From Saprospiraceae bacterium (GTDB lineage Bacteria; Bacteroidota; Bacteroidia; Chitinophagales; Saprospiraceae), in NCBI GenBank assembly GCA_019638385.1, contig JAHBTW010000004.1:1-64000 (forward strand): a DNA stretch of 64,000 nt, in the 5' to 3' direction. Of the stretch, positions 16,095 to 24,709 are shown piece by piece. The translations under genes were made by a program, and so were the position numbers. The notes beneath the pieces were generated by a model, which saw only the letters and a program-made list of their open reading frames with translations, was not told the DNA's origin and did not search any database. Each line of letters begins with the position of its first letter. Position 1 is the stretch's first letter.

Positions 16095-19000
16095 CTATTC
16101 AGCGCGCACCAACTTCAAAGTTTTCACCTGTCCGTTGGCTACGATGCGCACGAAATAAATACCGGCCGGGCTGCGGCTCAGGTCAATCGGGTAAATCGCC
16201 TCGCGCACCTGGCGCTCGCGGAATTCCGCTACGGGCCGGCCCAACAGATCGAGTACCGAAATCACAGCGTCCACCGGTTCGGTAAAGCGCACATCCAACG
16301 AGGATAAGCCGCCGGTGGGGTTGGGCGCCAGTACGACCCGGCTGATGCGGTCAATTTCCGTTGTGCTCGATATGATAGACGCCACGTTGATGTTGTCAAT
16401 ATCTAACCAATAATCACCCTCTGCCCAAGTCGCCGTAAAGCGAATGCGAATGGCTTGGCCGGCGTAATCGGCCAGCGGGAGCACGACCGTAGTCATCACA
16501 GGAGAAGGCACATGCGTGGCGCCGTTGATGGTATAAATATCGGTGTAGGTGTCGCCGCAATCCGTAGAAATTCCCACCCGGATGACATCATCGGGCGTGA
16601 GTACGGTGGGTACATTGGTGCCGGAGAAGTTCACGACGCGGTAGTCGAAGCGCAGCGTATCGTTTTCGGAGATAAGCCCGATGGCCGGAGTAGCGGCCGA
16701 GAAGGTTTGGTCGGCGGTCCATAGATTGTCTGCCAAAACGAAAGAAACGTTTCCATGACCGTTTTGTACAAACAAATCGGTATCCACCGTCCAGCCCGGA
16801 GGTATGACGCCGCTTTCAAAATCCTCAGAATAAGGAACAGAGAGCGCCGACTGGAACACGAACGTAGTGGTATCATTGGCCGTAAATTGCTCTACGGGGT
16901 CGGAGACCCAGGCCCGAATCGTATAGGTTCCCGGCAGAGAAGAGTTGAACGGCGTAGCGAAGGTGTAGGTCTCCTGCCCGTTAGGCGGGATGGAGAGGGC
17001 GCCTACATTTTCTACCACCGGTGCGCCGCCGTTGACGCTGTATGCCACGTCAAAGCCGGTGCGGGGTACGGAGCCTATGTTGGAAATGGTGATGCTGACC
17101 TGGTCGTTATCCTGTCCGCAGGGTTCGCCGGAAGCGTTGGTCGTACTATTGGAGGCCAGATCGTTGGCTAATGGCAGGGAGATGAGTACGTCGTCAATGC
17201 CGACGCCTTCGCGTAACACGGAGGGGTCGGTAGAAAATACGAAACGAATGCGTACACTTTCCTGTCCTGCCGTGCCTGTGAGCGTATTGAAGGCAGTCAC
17301 CCATCCGCTGAAGTTTCCGGTGCCGTCCCACCATTGGTTGATGTTGTCATTGTACCAGTTTTGGCCGGTTCCGGAGGCGCCTACTTTGGTCCATGTTTGA
17401 CCGCCGTTGATGCTCTGCTCCACCCATGCCTCATCGCAACAAGCTTCGGAATCGAACCACAGCGAAAAGGTGAGGCGCGGATCAACGGTGAAATCAGTAA
17501 AATCAAAACAAGGCGATATCAGATACGACATTTCGCTGTTGTTATAAGATCCGGTCAGGTTGGTCACCCAGGCGTTTTGGCCGCTCGCCGCTGCATTGAG
17601 CATGGGGGCGTTGGGCTGGCCGAATTGCCAACTGGAGTTGACACTGCCGGGCGCTACTTTCCAGCCGCCGGGGCCGGTTTCATAATTTTCAAAATAGGGG
17701 AATTCTGTAACGAAGGGGGCCAAATCCACATTCACAATGAGGTTGGCCGTATCGTTGGCCACCAGCAGATCGCCGGACACTGCCACCCAGGTGACGATGT
17801 CGTAAGCGCCGTTTTGGTTGAACACCGCCGGGGCATTGAAGGTGTATGATGCCTGTTGGTTGGGCGGAATATTCAGCGCGCCCACGTTTTCTACCACCGG
17901 TGCGCCGCCATTGATGGAGTACGCCACGTCGAAGCCGCTTTGGGCTTGCGTGCCGAGGTTGACGATGGTCATGCTCACAGTACCGGTTTCTTCGCCGCAA
18001 GCGGCTTGTGCGGTGTAGGTCGGCCCCTGATTGAAGAGGTCGGTTGCTACGGGCAGGGCGATGAAGATGTTGTCAATGCCCATGCCTTCGCGCAATACCG
18101 AGGGGTCGGTAGAAAACACGAATCGAATGCGCACATCTGCCTGGCCGGCGGTTCCGGTCAGGGTATTGAATGCCGTGACCCATCCGTTGAAGCCGCCGGT
18201 GCCGTCCCACCATTGGGCGATGTTGTCGTTGTACCAGTTCAAGCCGGTGCCCGCCGTACCTACTTTGGTCCAGGTTTGGCCGCCGTTGATGCTCGATTCC
18301 ACCCATCCTTCATCGCAGCAGGCTTCGGAATCGAAGAAGAGCGAGAAAGTAAGCCGGGGGTCTTCTGTATAGGCCGAGAGGTCAATACACGGAGACTCCA
18401 AGTAAGACATTTCGCTGTTGTTGTAGGTGCCGGTGAGGTTGGTCACCCAGGCATTTTGGCCACTCGCCGCTGCATTGATGAGCGAAGCAGCGGGCACGCC
18501 GAATTGCCAGCTTGAGTTGACGCTTTGCGGCCCCACGCGCCAGCCGCCGTTCCAGTCTTCAAAGCCTTCGAGGTAAGGCAACTCGTCAATGACGGGCAGA
18601 CTGGAAATGGTGATGGTGAGCGTATCATTGGTGCGCAGGCTGTCGGCGGGTAGTTCCGTCCAAATTCGGATGACGTAATCGCCGGGTTCGGAGAAATCCC
18701 ATCGCGCATCGAAGAGAAAGGTGTCGGTGCTGTCTTTACCCAACACGCCGGTATAAAAGCCGTCTAAGGGAATATTGATAGGAGCAACCACGCCGTTGAC
18801 GCTGTACCGGAGGGGGATGAGCGATTGCGGATTGCCGCCGAAGTTGCGAATACTGACCCGTACTTCCTCCGAAGCGATCAGGCCGCAACCCGTGAGGGGC
18901 GTGGTGAGCGCAGAGATACCTACGTCATTGGCCCACAAGGTTTTGAACGTAAACGGTCCCACGGTGTTGCTGGTGTCGCCGTTGGCGCAGAGCACCGTCA

Positions 19001-19589
19001 TGTAGTATTGGTAATTGGTGTTTTGGCGCAAGCCGGTCAATTGGCGGGTATTGCCCACGGCCGTAGCGATGTTGCCGGCGCCCAATGTGAAACCGGTCGT
19101 ATCGTACTCAATGACATAGACGCCGTCCGGGTCGGAAGGGACCCACCCTATGCGGGCCGTGAAGGCGCGCACATCAAAAGCGGCCACAGTTGCCGCAGGT
19201 ACGCTTGGGCAGGTGGGGCACGAAATGGTACCGGTAAATACCAGGCCGAGGCCCGGATTCGGGCCGGCGCTAAAGATGATGTTGCCGTCAGAATCGCGTA
19301 GCCGGTAGGTATTTTCGTTTTCGAAAGCGCCCGGAGCATAAGTGAGCGTAATGGTCTGACCTGCCATAACGGTGAGGGTCACGGTACGCGAAAAACCGCC
19401 GTTGTCGTTTAAACCGACACTGTAAATGGCGGGCATACCGCCTATGTTGACGGTAAGGGTGGCGCCGTTCCAGCCGTCGCCGAACGAGTCAAACATTTCC
19501 AAGGTATATTCGCAGGTCGTTTGTGCGCGAGCGATGTGGCCGAAACCCAGGAAGAGAAAAATCAGAGAGAGTGTAGAGATTAATTTCAT
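16095..19589 (-). CDS. T9SS type A sorted surface protein with two MAM/jelly-roll-like units
   Basis: About 1,164 residues from the ATG at 19589 (18 bases inside another in-frame ATG at 19607); both give a signal peptide (MKLISTLSLIFLFLGFG). Order: a CUB-like β-domain (MFDSFGDGWNGATL); a fibronectin type III-like domain (~130-225); and a 293-residue unit present twice, each with a MAM/jelly-roll-like domain (SSWQFGVP, NAWVTNLTG, FDSEACCDE, SINGGQTWTKVG) followed by a CARDB-like domain (DVAYSINGGAPVVENVG). A last β-domain follows. The C-terminal ~80 residues are a sorting domain (VVLAPNPTGG, LDLLGRPVAEF, SPAGIYFVRIV, KTLKLVRAE). It is probably exported and anchored on the surface; adhesive or degradative function is unknown. 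The duplicated unit is ~879 bp at DNA level. Confidence 0.85.
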   Translation of the reverse strand: MKLISTLSLIFLFLGFGHIARAQTTCEYTLEMFDSFGDGWNGATLTVNIGGMPAIYSVGLNDNGGFSRTVTLTVMAGQTITLTYAPGAFENENTYRLRDSDGNIIFSAGPNPGLGLVFTGTISCPTCPSVPAATVAAFDVRAFTARIGWVPSDPDGVYVIEYDTTGFTLGAGNIATAVGNTRQLTGLRQNTNYQYYMTVLCANGDTSNTVGPFTFKTLWANDVGISALTTPLTGCGLIASEEVRVSIRNFGGNPQSLIPLRYSVNGVVAPINIPLDGFYTGVLGKDSTDTFLFDARWDFSEPGDYVIRIWTELPADSLRTNDTLTITISSLPVIDELPYLEGFEDWNGGWRVGPQSVNSSWQFGVPAASLINAAASGQNAWVTNLTGTYNNSEMSYLESPCIDLSAYTEDPRLTFSLFFDSEACCDEGWVESSINGGQTWTKVGTAGTGLNWYNDNIAQWWDGTGGFNGWVTAFNTLTGTAGQADVRIRFVFSTDPSVLREGMGIDNIFIALPVATDLFNQGPTYTAQAACGEETGTVSMTIVNLGTQAQSGFDVAYSINGGAPVVENVGALNIPPNQQASYTFNAPAVFNQNGAYDIVTWVAVSGDLLVANDTANLIVNVDLAPFVTEFPYFENYETGPGGWKVAPGSVNSSWQFGQPNAPMLNAAASGQNAWVTNLTGSYNNSEMSYLISPCFDFTDFTVDPRLTFSLWFDSEACCDEAWVEQSINGGQTWTKVGASGTGQNWYNDNINQWWDGTGNFSGWVTAFNTLTGTAGQESVRIRFVFSTDPSVLREGVGIDDVLISLPLANDLASNSTTNASGEPCGQDNDQVSITISNIGSVPRTGFDVAYSVNGGAPVVENVGALSIPPNGQETYTFATPFNSSLPGTYTIRAWVSDPVEQFTANDTTTFVFQSALSVPYSEDFESGVIPPGWTVDTDLFVQNGHGNVSFVLADNLWTADQTFSAATPAIGLISENDTLRFDYRVVNFSGTNVPTVLTPDDVIRVGISTDCGDTYTDIYTINGATHVPSPVMTTVVLPLADYAGQAIRIRFTATWAEGDYWLDIDNINVASIISSTTEIDRISRVVLAPNPTGGLSSLDVRFTEPVDAVISVLDLLGRPVAEFRERQVREAIYPIDLSRSPAGIYFVRIVANGQVKTLKLVRAE

Positions 19590-19713
19590 AGATAGTGTGC
19601 TTTTCAAATGAAATTCTAATTCAAAACGAAGGCTAAAATTAGCAAAAAAACGAATCAGCCAACCAAAATTCTATCCAATTGACGGCTGCGCGGCGCATAG
19701 TACAGACTCCTCA

Positions 19714-21666
19714 TCATAAAGTTACCAAAAACACATGCACCGGGTGCCGGTTCGGATTGAGTTCCACGTAATTCCATTCGCTGAACCAGTGGTAGGTTTC
19801 TCCGGTGAGCAGGTCGGTTACTTTGAGGTTCACGCGGCCTTCTATACCCAAGAGCTTTTTGGGCACTTCCACATAACCGGATTGTGTGTATTGGCTGTCA
19901 AAATTGGCAATGCACCACAGGATATTGTTGCCGTCGGCCGACACCTTTACATAGCTCATGAGCAGGTCGTTGTCGGTGCGGGTGAAAGTAATATTGGTAG
20001 TGCGTTGCAAAGCCGGATTGTCGCGGCGGATGCGGTTGACGGCCGTCATGGCCTCGGTGATGCGGTTGCGGGCTTCCCAGTCGTAGGTGCGCAACTCGTA
20101 TTTTTCAGAGTTGAGATACTCCTCTTTGCCGTTGGTATTGCCGGCATTTTCCATAAACTCATACGCGGGGCCATATACGCCGTAGTTGGACGACAGCGTG
20201 CCGGCCAGCAGCAGCCGCAGCACGAAGATGTTGGCGCCGGCATCCATGAGGTGATAGGGGAGGATGTCGGGGGTGTTGGGCCAAAAGTTGGGGCGAAAAT
20301 AATCGCGCAACTCCGTGCCAGACAGTTCTTTGAGATATTCCTCCATTTCGCTGCGATTGGTGCGCCAGGTGAAATAAGAGTACGATTGCGAGAAGCCGAG
20401 CTTGGCCAATGCCGCCATGATTTTGGGGCGGGTAAAGGCTTCCGAAAGGAAAATCACATCCGGGTGCAGGGTATGCACTTCGTTGATGACCCATTCCCAG
20501 AAGGCAAAGGGTTTGGTATGCGGATTGTCCACTCGGAAAATCTCTACGCCGGCATCTATCCAAAAGAGGATGACGCTTTTGAGTTCCTCCCAGAGGTTGC
20601 GCCAATCGTCGGTTTCAAAATTGATGGGTACAATATCCTGGTATTTTTTCGGCGGATTTTCGGCATACATAATGGAGCCGTCGGGCCGCCAGAGAAACCA
20701 CTCCGGGTACTCCTTCACCCAGGGATGATCGGGCGAACACTGGAACGCGAGATCGAAAGCGATTTCGAGACCGTGTTGTTTGGCTTTTTTAATGAGGTTT
20801 TGGTAGTCTTTGAGCGTGCCGAGTTGAGCATGCACGGCTTTGTGCCCGCCCTCCGCAGCGCCGATGGCCCAGGGCGATCCGGGGTCGGTGGGGCCGGGTT
20901 CGAGGCTGTTGTTTTTGCCCTTGCGGTTGGAAATGCCGATGGGGTGAATGGGCGGCAGATAGAGCACGTCGAATCCCATCTCCTCTATGCGGGGCAGCAG
21001 GCGCTCCACGTCTTTGAAGGTACCGTGCGCGCCGGGTTTGGCGGCAGCCGAACGGGGAAACACTTCGTACCAGGCACTGAACACGCTCCGGTCGCGGCTG
21101 ATGCGCACCCGCAGGTTTTTGTCGTACCAGGTTTGGAATTGCTTCATAGGGTGTTGGAGCACCAGTGCCTCAAATTCCGGGCTGATGACAAAGGCGACTT
21201 TGTCGTCATAAGCGCCGCCTTTCTCTATGGTGTCGGCTGCTTTTTTGAGCGCAGCAGCCTTTGTTTTGGTGTATCCGCCGGCAGTGCGCCGCAACAAATC
21301 TGCGCCGATGAGCAACTCCACTGCCATGTCCTGGCTGTCGGCGTATTTTTTCTGGAAACCGTTGTGCCAACTGAGCAGGTGGTCCACCCAAGCCTCTATT
21401 TTGTAAAAATAAAACCCCTTTTCGGTCACCTGAAAAGAGGCTGTCCACGCATCGTTGTCCTGAGCCTCCATGAAGGCTTCCGTCCAGTCGGTTTGCGATT
21501 CGTGTCGGTAGTACAGCGAAGCGCGGAGCACGTCGTGGCCGTCGGAGAAAATATCGGCGCTCACATGCATCCACTCTTGGATGACTCGTTTGATGAAATG
21601 GCGGCCGTCATCAATTTCAGGCTGCACGTTTTCTATGATTACCCGGTTGCGCAGATCGGTTTGCAT
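19714..21666 (-). CDS. glgE: Alpha-1,4-glucan:maltose-1-phosphate maltosyltransferase
   Basis: 650 residues. GlgE, a GH13 subfamily 3 enzyme, adds maltosyl units from maltose-1-phosphate to an α-1,4-glucan. Visible features: an N-terminal β-sandwich (~1-115), a helical insert, and the TIM barrel from ~195 with FDVLYLPPIHPIG. The nucleophile is D380 in FRVDNPHTKP and the acid/base is E409 in FLSEAFTRP. Their spacing of 29 residues equals that of the Streptomyces enzyme (D394/E423, from memory). GNTNGKEEYLNSEKYELR near the end is also typical. The partner genes treS, mak and glgB are not in this window, so the source of maltose-1-phosphate must be encoded elsewhere. It is transcribed divergently from the tetR-led operon. 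Confidence 0.95.
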   Translation of the reverse strand: MQTDLRNRVIIENVQPEIDDGRHFIKRVIQEWMHVSADIFSDGHDVLRASLYYRHESQTDWTEAFMEAQDNDAWTASFQVTEKGFYFYKIEAWVDHLLSWHNGFQKKYADSQDMAVELLIGADLLRRTAGGYTKTKAAALKKAADTIEKGGAYDDKVAFVISPEFEALVLQHPMKQFQTWYDKNLRVRISRDRSVFSAWYEVFPRSAAAKPGAHGTFKDVERLLPRIEEMGFDVLYLPPIHPIGISNRKGKNNSLEPGPTDPGSPWAIGAAEGGHKAVHAQLGTLKDYQNLIKKAKQHGLEIAFDLAFQCSPDHPWVKEYPEWFLWRPDGSIMYAENPPKKYQDIVPINFETDDWRNLWEELKSVILFWIDAGVEIFRVDNPHTKPFAFWEWVINEVHTLHPDVIFLSEAFTRPKIMAALAKLGFSQSYSYFTWRTNRSEMEEYLKELSGTELRDYFRPNFWPNTPDILPYHLMDAGANIFVLRLLLAGTLSSNYGVYGPAYEFMENAGNTNGKEEYLNSEKYELRTYDWEARNRITEAMTAVNRIRRDNPALQRTTNITFTRTDNDLLMSYVKVSADGNNILWCIANFDSQYTQSGYVEVPKKLLGIEGRVNLKVTDLLTGETYHWFSEWNYVELNPNRHPVHVFLVTL

Positions 21667-21730
21667 GGATGTTAGCGTTTGCGTTGGTTGAGATCGGCAG
21701 CAATGATAGGCATTTTTTTAAATTTTCCGC

Positions 21731-21761
21731 TTGACAAATACGATTATTGCGATTACCTTTG
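21731..21761 (+). promoter_or_regulatory. Promoter of the tetR-led efflux operon
   Basis: TTGACA at 21731-21736 and TACCTTTG at 21754-21761, 20 bases between TTG and TA, match the Bacteroidota consensus. Transcription should start ~20 bases before the ATG at 21789, which supports that start over the upstream in-frame ATG at 21747. The site is the likely target for autoregulation by the TetR protein. Confidence 0.7.
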
Positions 21762-21788
21762 CAGAATATTTACCCGTTTGGTCAAATT

Positions 21789-22400
21789 ATGGAAATAAGC
21801 ACCGAAGATAAAATACTGCTGGCGGCAAAGGAAGTTTTTACTCAAAAAGGCTATGCTGCCGCGCGCATGCAGGAGATTGCCGATGCGGCGGGTATCAATA
21901 AAGGCTTGCTGCATTATTATTTCAAAAACAAGGAAAAACTGTTCCTCTCAGTTTTCCACGATGCGCTCGACAATTTCATTCCGCGAGTGAATCAGGTATT
22001 GGAAGCCGATCTTTCTTTGGAGGAAAAAATTGCCGGTTTTATTGGCGAATACATGGAGGTTTTGATAAAAAACCCTCATTTACCGGCGTTTGTGTTGGGT
22101 GAAATGAATCAACACCCGCAGGAGTTTACGCGCAGTATCCTCAGCCGGAAAGAACTACCCAACCCCATGAAACTGATGATGCAGTTGCAAATGGAGGCCG
22201 ATGCCGGGCGCATTCGCTCCGTCAGTCCTTTGCATTTGTGGATGAACATCGTGTCTATGTGCGTACTGCCGTTCGCAGCCCGGCCCATGTTTCAGGCCGT
22301 CATGGGGATCAACGACGCACAATATTGGGATTTTATGCGGAGCAGAAAAAAGGAGGTAACGGACTTCATCCTGCACGCCATTCGCAACGAAAACAATTAA
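21789..22400 (+). CDS. TetR/AcrR-family transcriptional regulator
   Basis: 203 residues. The N-terminal ~60 residues form the TetR helix-turn-helix (AAKEVFTQKGYAAARMQEI then INKGLLHYYFKNKEKLF); the rest is a helical ligand-binding domain with no recognisable ligand. It is the first gene of a seven-gene rightward run and ends 3 bases before the TolC gene. In E. coli the related ybhGFSR efflux genes are under the TetR-type CecR/YbiH, so a repressor of this pump is likely. The start at 21789 fits the promoter at 21731-21761. The inducer is unknown. Confidence 0.9.
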   Translation: MEISTEDKILLAAKEVFTQKGYAAARMQEIADAAGINKGLLHYYFKNKEKLFLSVFHDALDNFIPRVNQVLEADLSLEEKIAGFIGEYMEVLIKNPHLPAFVLGEMNQHPQEFTRSILSRKELPNPMKLMMQLQMEADAGRIRSVSPLHLWMNIVSMCVLPFAARPMFQAVMGINDAQYWDFMRSRKKEVTDFILHAIRNENN

Positions 22401-22403
22401 CCA

Positions 22404-23684
22404 ATGAGTCAAATTATGCACAAATGGATGCTCATACCGGTTCTGATGCTGTTTTTTTATCCTGTATTTACCCAAACGGTTAATACTTTGAGTTTGCAGG
22501 AATGTTACCGCATGGCGCAGGAGGTGCATCCCTTGCAGCGTCAATTCGGCGTTTTGCGACAAAGCACAGCACTGCGACAGGAGCAAATTGACGCCGCGCG
22601 CCTCCCCGATTTGCAATGGAACGGACGAGCGCGACTGCAAAGCGATGTGGTACAATTTCCGCTCGAATTTCCCGGCATCGCCATTCCGAAATTGCCCCTG
22701 TACAGCATTCAAAGTACCGTGGACGCGGCTTACGTCATTGCCGACGGCGGTATGGCAGCGGCACGTCGGACCGTAGAACAGGCTGCGCTACCCGCAGAAG
22801 AACAGGCTGTGAGCGTGGAATTGGAGCAACTCAAGCCCCGCATCAACGAGCTATTTTTCGGCATCCTGTTGCTGCGCGAACGAGAGGCCGTACTCCAAAA
22901 CAGCTTAGACAACCTCAATGCGCGGCGGACAACGGTGGAAGCGGCCGTGCGACTCGGCGCCGCCCTGCCCGGCGATGCCGACCGCCTGCAAGTGGAAGCG
23001 CTGCGCATCGAAACCCGCATCGCCGAAGCGCAGAGCGAACAAGCCGCCCTGCTCGATGCGCTCTCAGTGTGGATACAAACCCCGCTTGCCGCCGATGCCG
23101 CACTGGAACTGCCCGTATTGGACGCCTTCACTGCGCCCGTACAACGCGCCGAGTATCGCCTTTTTGATTTGCAAAAGCAACGCATCGCAGCAGCGGAAGG
23201 ACTGATTGCCGCCGGCAACAAACCGCGTCTCAGCGCCTGGGCGCAGGCCGGCCTCGGCTACCCCAATCCTTTCAATTTTTTCGACAACGATCTCAGTCCG
23301 TTCGCTGCGGTGGGTCTGGCCTTCAGTTGGCGCATTCACGACTGGAAACAAGCTAGCCGTGAGCGAGAATTGCTCAGCCTGCAAACGCTGAGCATTGACC
23401 ACCGTCGCGCTGCCTTCGATCGTCAATTGGAAGCACAGGGAGCGCAACTCCGCCGCCAAATAGAAGATATGGCCGCGCTCTCGGCCAAAGATGAGCAGGT
23501 AGTGGCCCTGCAAACGCGCATCCTCGCACAGGTGCAAAACCAACTCGAACACGGCACGGCTACCACCACTGATTATATAGAACAACAAAACGCCGTGACG
23601 CAAGCACAACTGAGCTTGCAAAACCGCCGCGTACAACTGCAATTGCTGAAAGTGAATTTGATGACGCTTAAAGGACTCTTGTGA
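22404..23684 (+). CDS. TolC-family outer membrane efflux protein
   Basis: 426 residues with an N-terminal signal peptide (MHKWMLIPVLMLFFYPVFTQ) and two TolC-type halves of long amphipathic helices, rich in Ala/Gln/Glu/Leu and ending YIEQQNAVTQAQLSLQNRR. It should form the trimeric outer-membrane channel for the pump encoded just downstream. The ATG at 22404 is 3 bases after the TetR stop; an in-frame ATG at 22416 is equally possible. The closest pattern is the TolC family found in Bacteroidota beside HlyD/ABC-2 exporters. Confidence 0.88.
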   Translation: MSQIMHKWMLIPVLMLFFYPVFTQTVNTLSLQECYRMAQEVHPLQRQFGVLRQSTALRQEQIDAARLPDLQWNGRARLQSDVVQFPLEFPGIAIPKLPLYSIQSTVDAAYVIADGGMAAARRTVEQAALPAEEQAVSVELEQLKPRINELFFGILLLREREAVLQNSLDNLNARRTTVEAAVRLGAALPGDADRLQVEALRIETRIAEAQSEQAALLDALSVWIQTPLAADAALELPVLDAFTAPVQRAEYRLFDLQKQRIAAAEGLIAAGNKPRLSAWAQAGLGYPNPFNFFDNDLSPFAAVGLAFSWRIHDWKQASRERELLSLQTLSIDHRRAAFDRQLEAQGAQLRRQIEDMAALSAKDEQVVALQTRILAQVQNQLEHGTATTTDYIEQQNAVTQAQLSLQNRRVQLQLLKVNLMTLKGLL

Positions 23685-23692
23685 TTATATGC

Positions 23693-23712
23693 ACAACTTG
23701 TAGCTCGCAGCT
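23693..23712. repeat. Intergenic agctcg-type repeat
   Basis: acaacttgtagctcgcagct lies in the 42-base gap between the TolC and HlyD genes. It is the same word family as at 12136-12197. Confidence 0.5.
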
Positions 23713-23726
23713 AAAAAGAAAAAATC

Positions 23727-24614
23727 ATGAAAAAAACCACTTTGTTGCTATGCGCCCTTACCCTGTGGGGCTGCAAACCGGAGGAAAACACCTCCGATGC
23801 CTACGGCAACTTTGAAGCGCGCGAAATTTTGGTATCCTCTGAAAGCGCCGGGAAAATTCTGCGATTGGATGTGGAGGAAGGCCAAAGCCTGAAAGCCGGA
23901 GAAATAGTCGGCGTCATTGACACCACGGCGCTGCATTTGCGCAAGCTCCAACTACTGGCCTCCATCCGGACGGTGCAAGGCAAGACGCAGGATGTACAGC
24001 CGCAAATCAACGTGCTGGAAGAGCAGCGCCGCAACCTCCTCCGCGAACGCGATCGCCTCAAAGCGCTCGTACAGGAGCATGCCGCCACCCAAAAACAATT
24101 GGACGACATGGAGGGACAATTGCTCGTGGTAGAGCGACAGATTGCTTCGGCCCGCGCCCAAAACCGCAATCTCAACACAGGCATTCTCGGCGAGACCGAC
24201 CCGTTGCGGGTGCAAATTGAACAGATCGAAGACCAGATCGCCCGTTGCTACATCGTCAACCCCGTTGACGGCACGGTGTTGCTCCAACTCGCCGAAGCCC
24301 ACGAGGTGACCGCGCCGGGCAAACCGCTGTACAAAATTGCCGATTTGGATCAAATGACCCTGCGCGTGTATGTCGGCGGCGACCAACTGCCGAATGTAAA
24401 AGTGGGCGAAGCGGTAACGGTGCTGGTGGATGCGGATGAAAAAAGCAATCGCACATTGACCGGAACGGTGAGTTGGGTGAGCCCCAAAGCCGAGTTTACG
24501 CCGCGCATTGTACAAACCAAAGAACAGCGCGTCAACCTCGTGTATGCCGTAAAAGTATTAGTGAAAAACGATGGAACGCTGAAGATCGGAATGCCGGGGG
24601 AGGTGCGGTGGTAG
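23727..24614 (+). CDS. HlyD-family membrane fusion lipoprotein of an ABC exporter
   Basis: 295 residues. The lipobox LTLWGC (Cys ~16) marks it as a lipoprotein in the periplasm. A lipoyl/barrel-sandwich half (ILVSSESAGKILRLDVEEGQ) is followed by a coiled-coil hairpin (~75-150) and the second half (IVNPVDGTVLLQLAEAHEV), then β-barrel sequence. It should link the inner-membrane ABC transporter to the TolC channel, as YbhG does in E. coli. The TAG stop sits inside the left arm of a perfect 34-bp palindrome (24611-24644), which may shape the end of the mRNA at this point in the operon. Confidence 0.9.
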   Translation: MKKTTLLLCALTLWGCKPEENTSDAYGNFEAREILVSSESAGKILRLDVEEGQSLKAGEIVGVIDTTALHLRKLQLLASIRTVQGKTQDVQPQINVLEEQRRNLLRERDRLKALVQEHAATQKQLDDMEGQLLVVERQIASARAQNRNLNTGILGETDPLRVQIEQIEDQIARCYIVNPVDGTVLLQLAEAHEVTAPGKPLYKIADLDQMTLRVYVGGDQLPNVKVGEAVTVLVDADEKSNRTLTGTVSWVSPKAEFTPRIVQTKEQRVNLVYAVKVLVKNDGTLKIGMPGEVRW

Positions 24615-24644
24615 TAGAGACGCAATGCATTGCGTCTCTACTAC
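24611..24644. repeat. Perfect 34-bp palindrome at the end of the HlyD gene
   Basis: Two 17-base arms, gtagtagagacgcaatg and its exact complement, meet without a loop at the centre tgca. The HlyD stop codon (24612-24614) is inside the left arm. Elements with the core gagacgcaatgcattgcgtctc look like dispersed palindromic repeats of bacterial genomes; it has no T-run and so is not a standard terminator. Confidence 0.8.
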
Positions 24645-24647
24645 GAT

Positions 24648-24680
<33 letters not shown>

Positions 24681-24709
24681 AAAACCGGAAAACCGACAAT
24701 CACAACTGT

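Noticed and set aside
19735..21675. 646-codon open frame on the plus strand opposite glgE
   Set aside because: It lies wholly opposite a clearly identified enzyme gene and has no recognisable domain; it is a shadow of codon bias.
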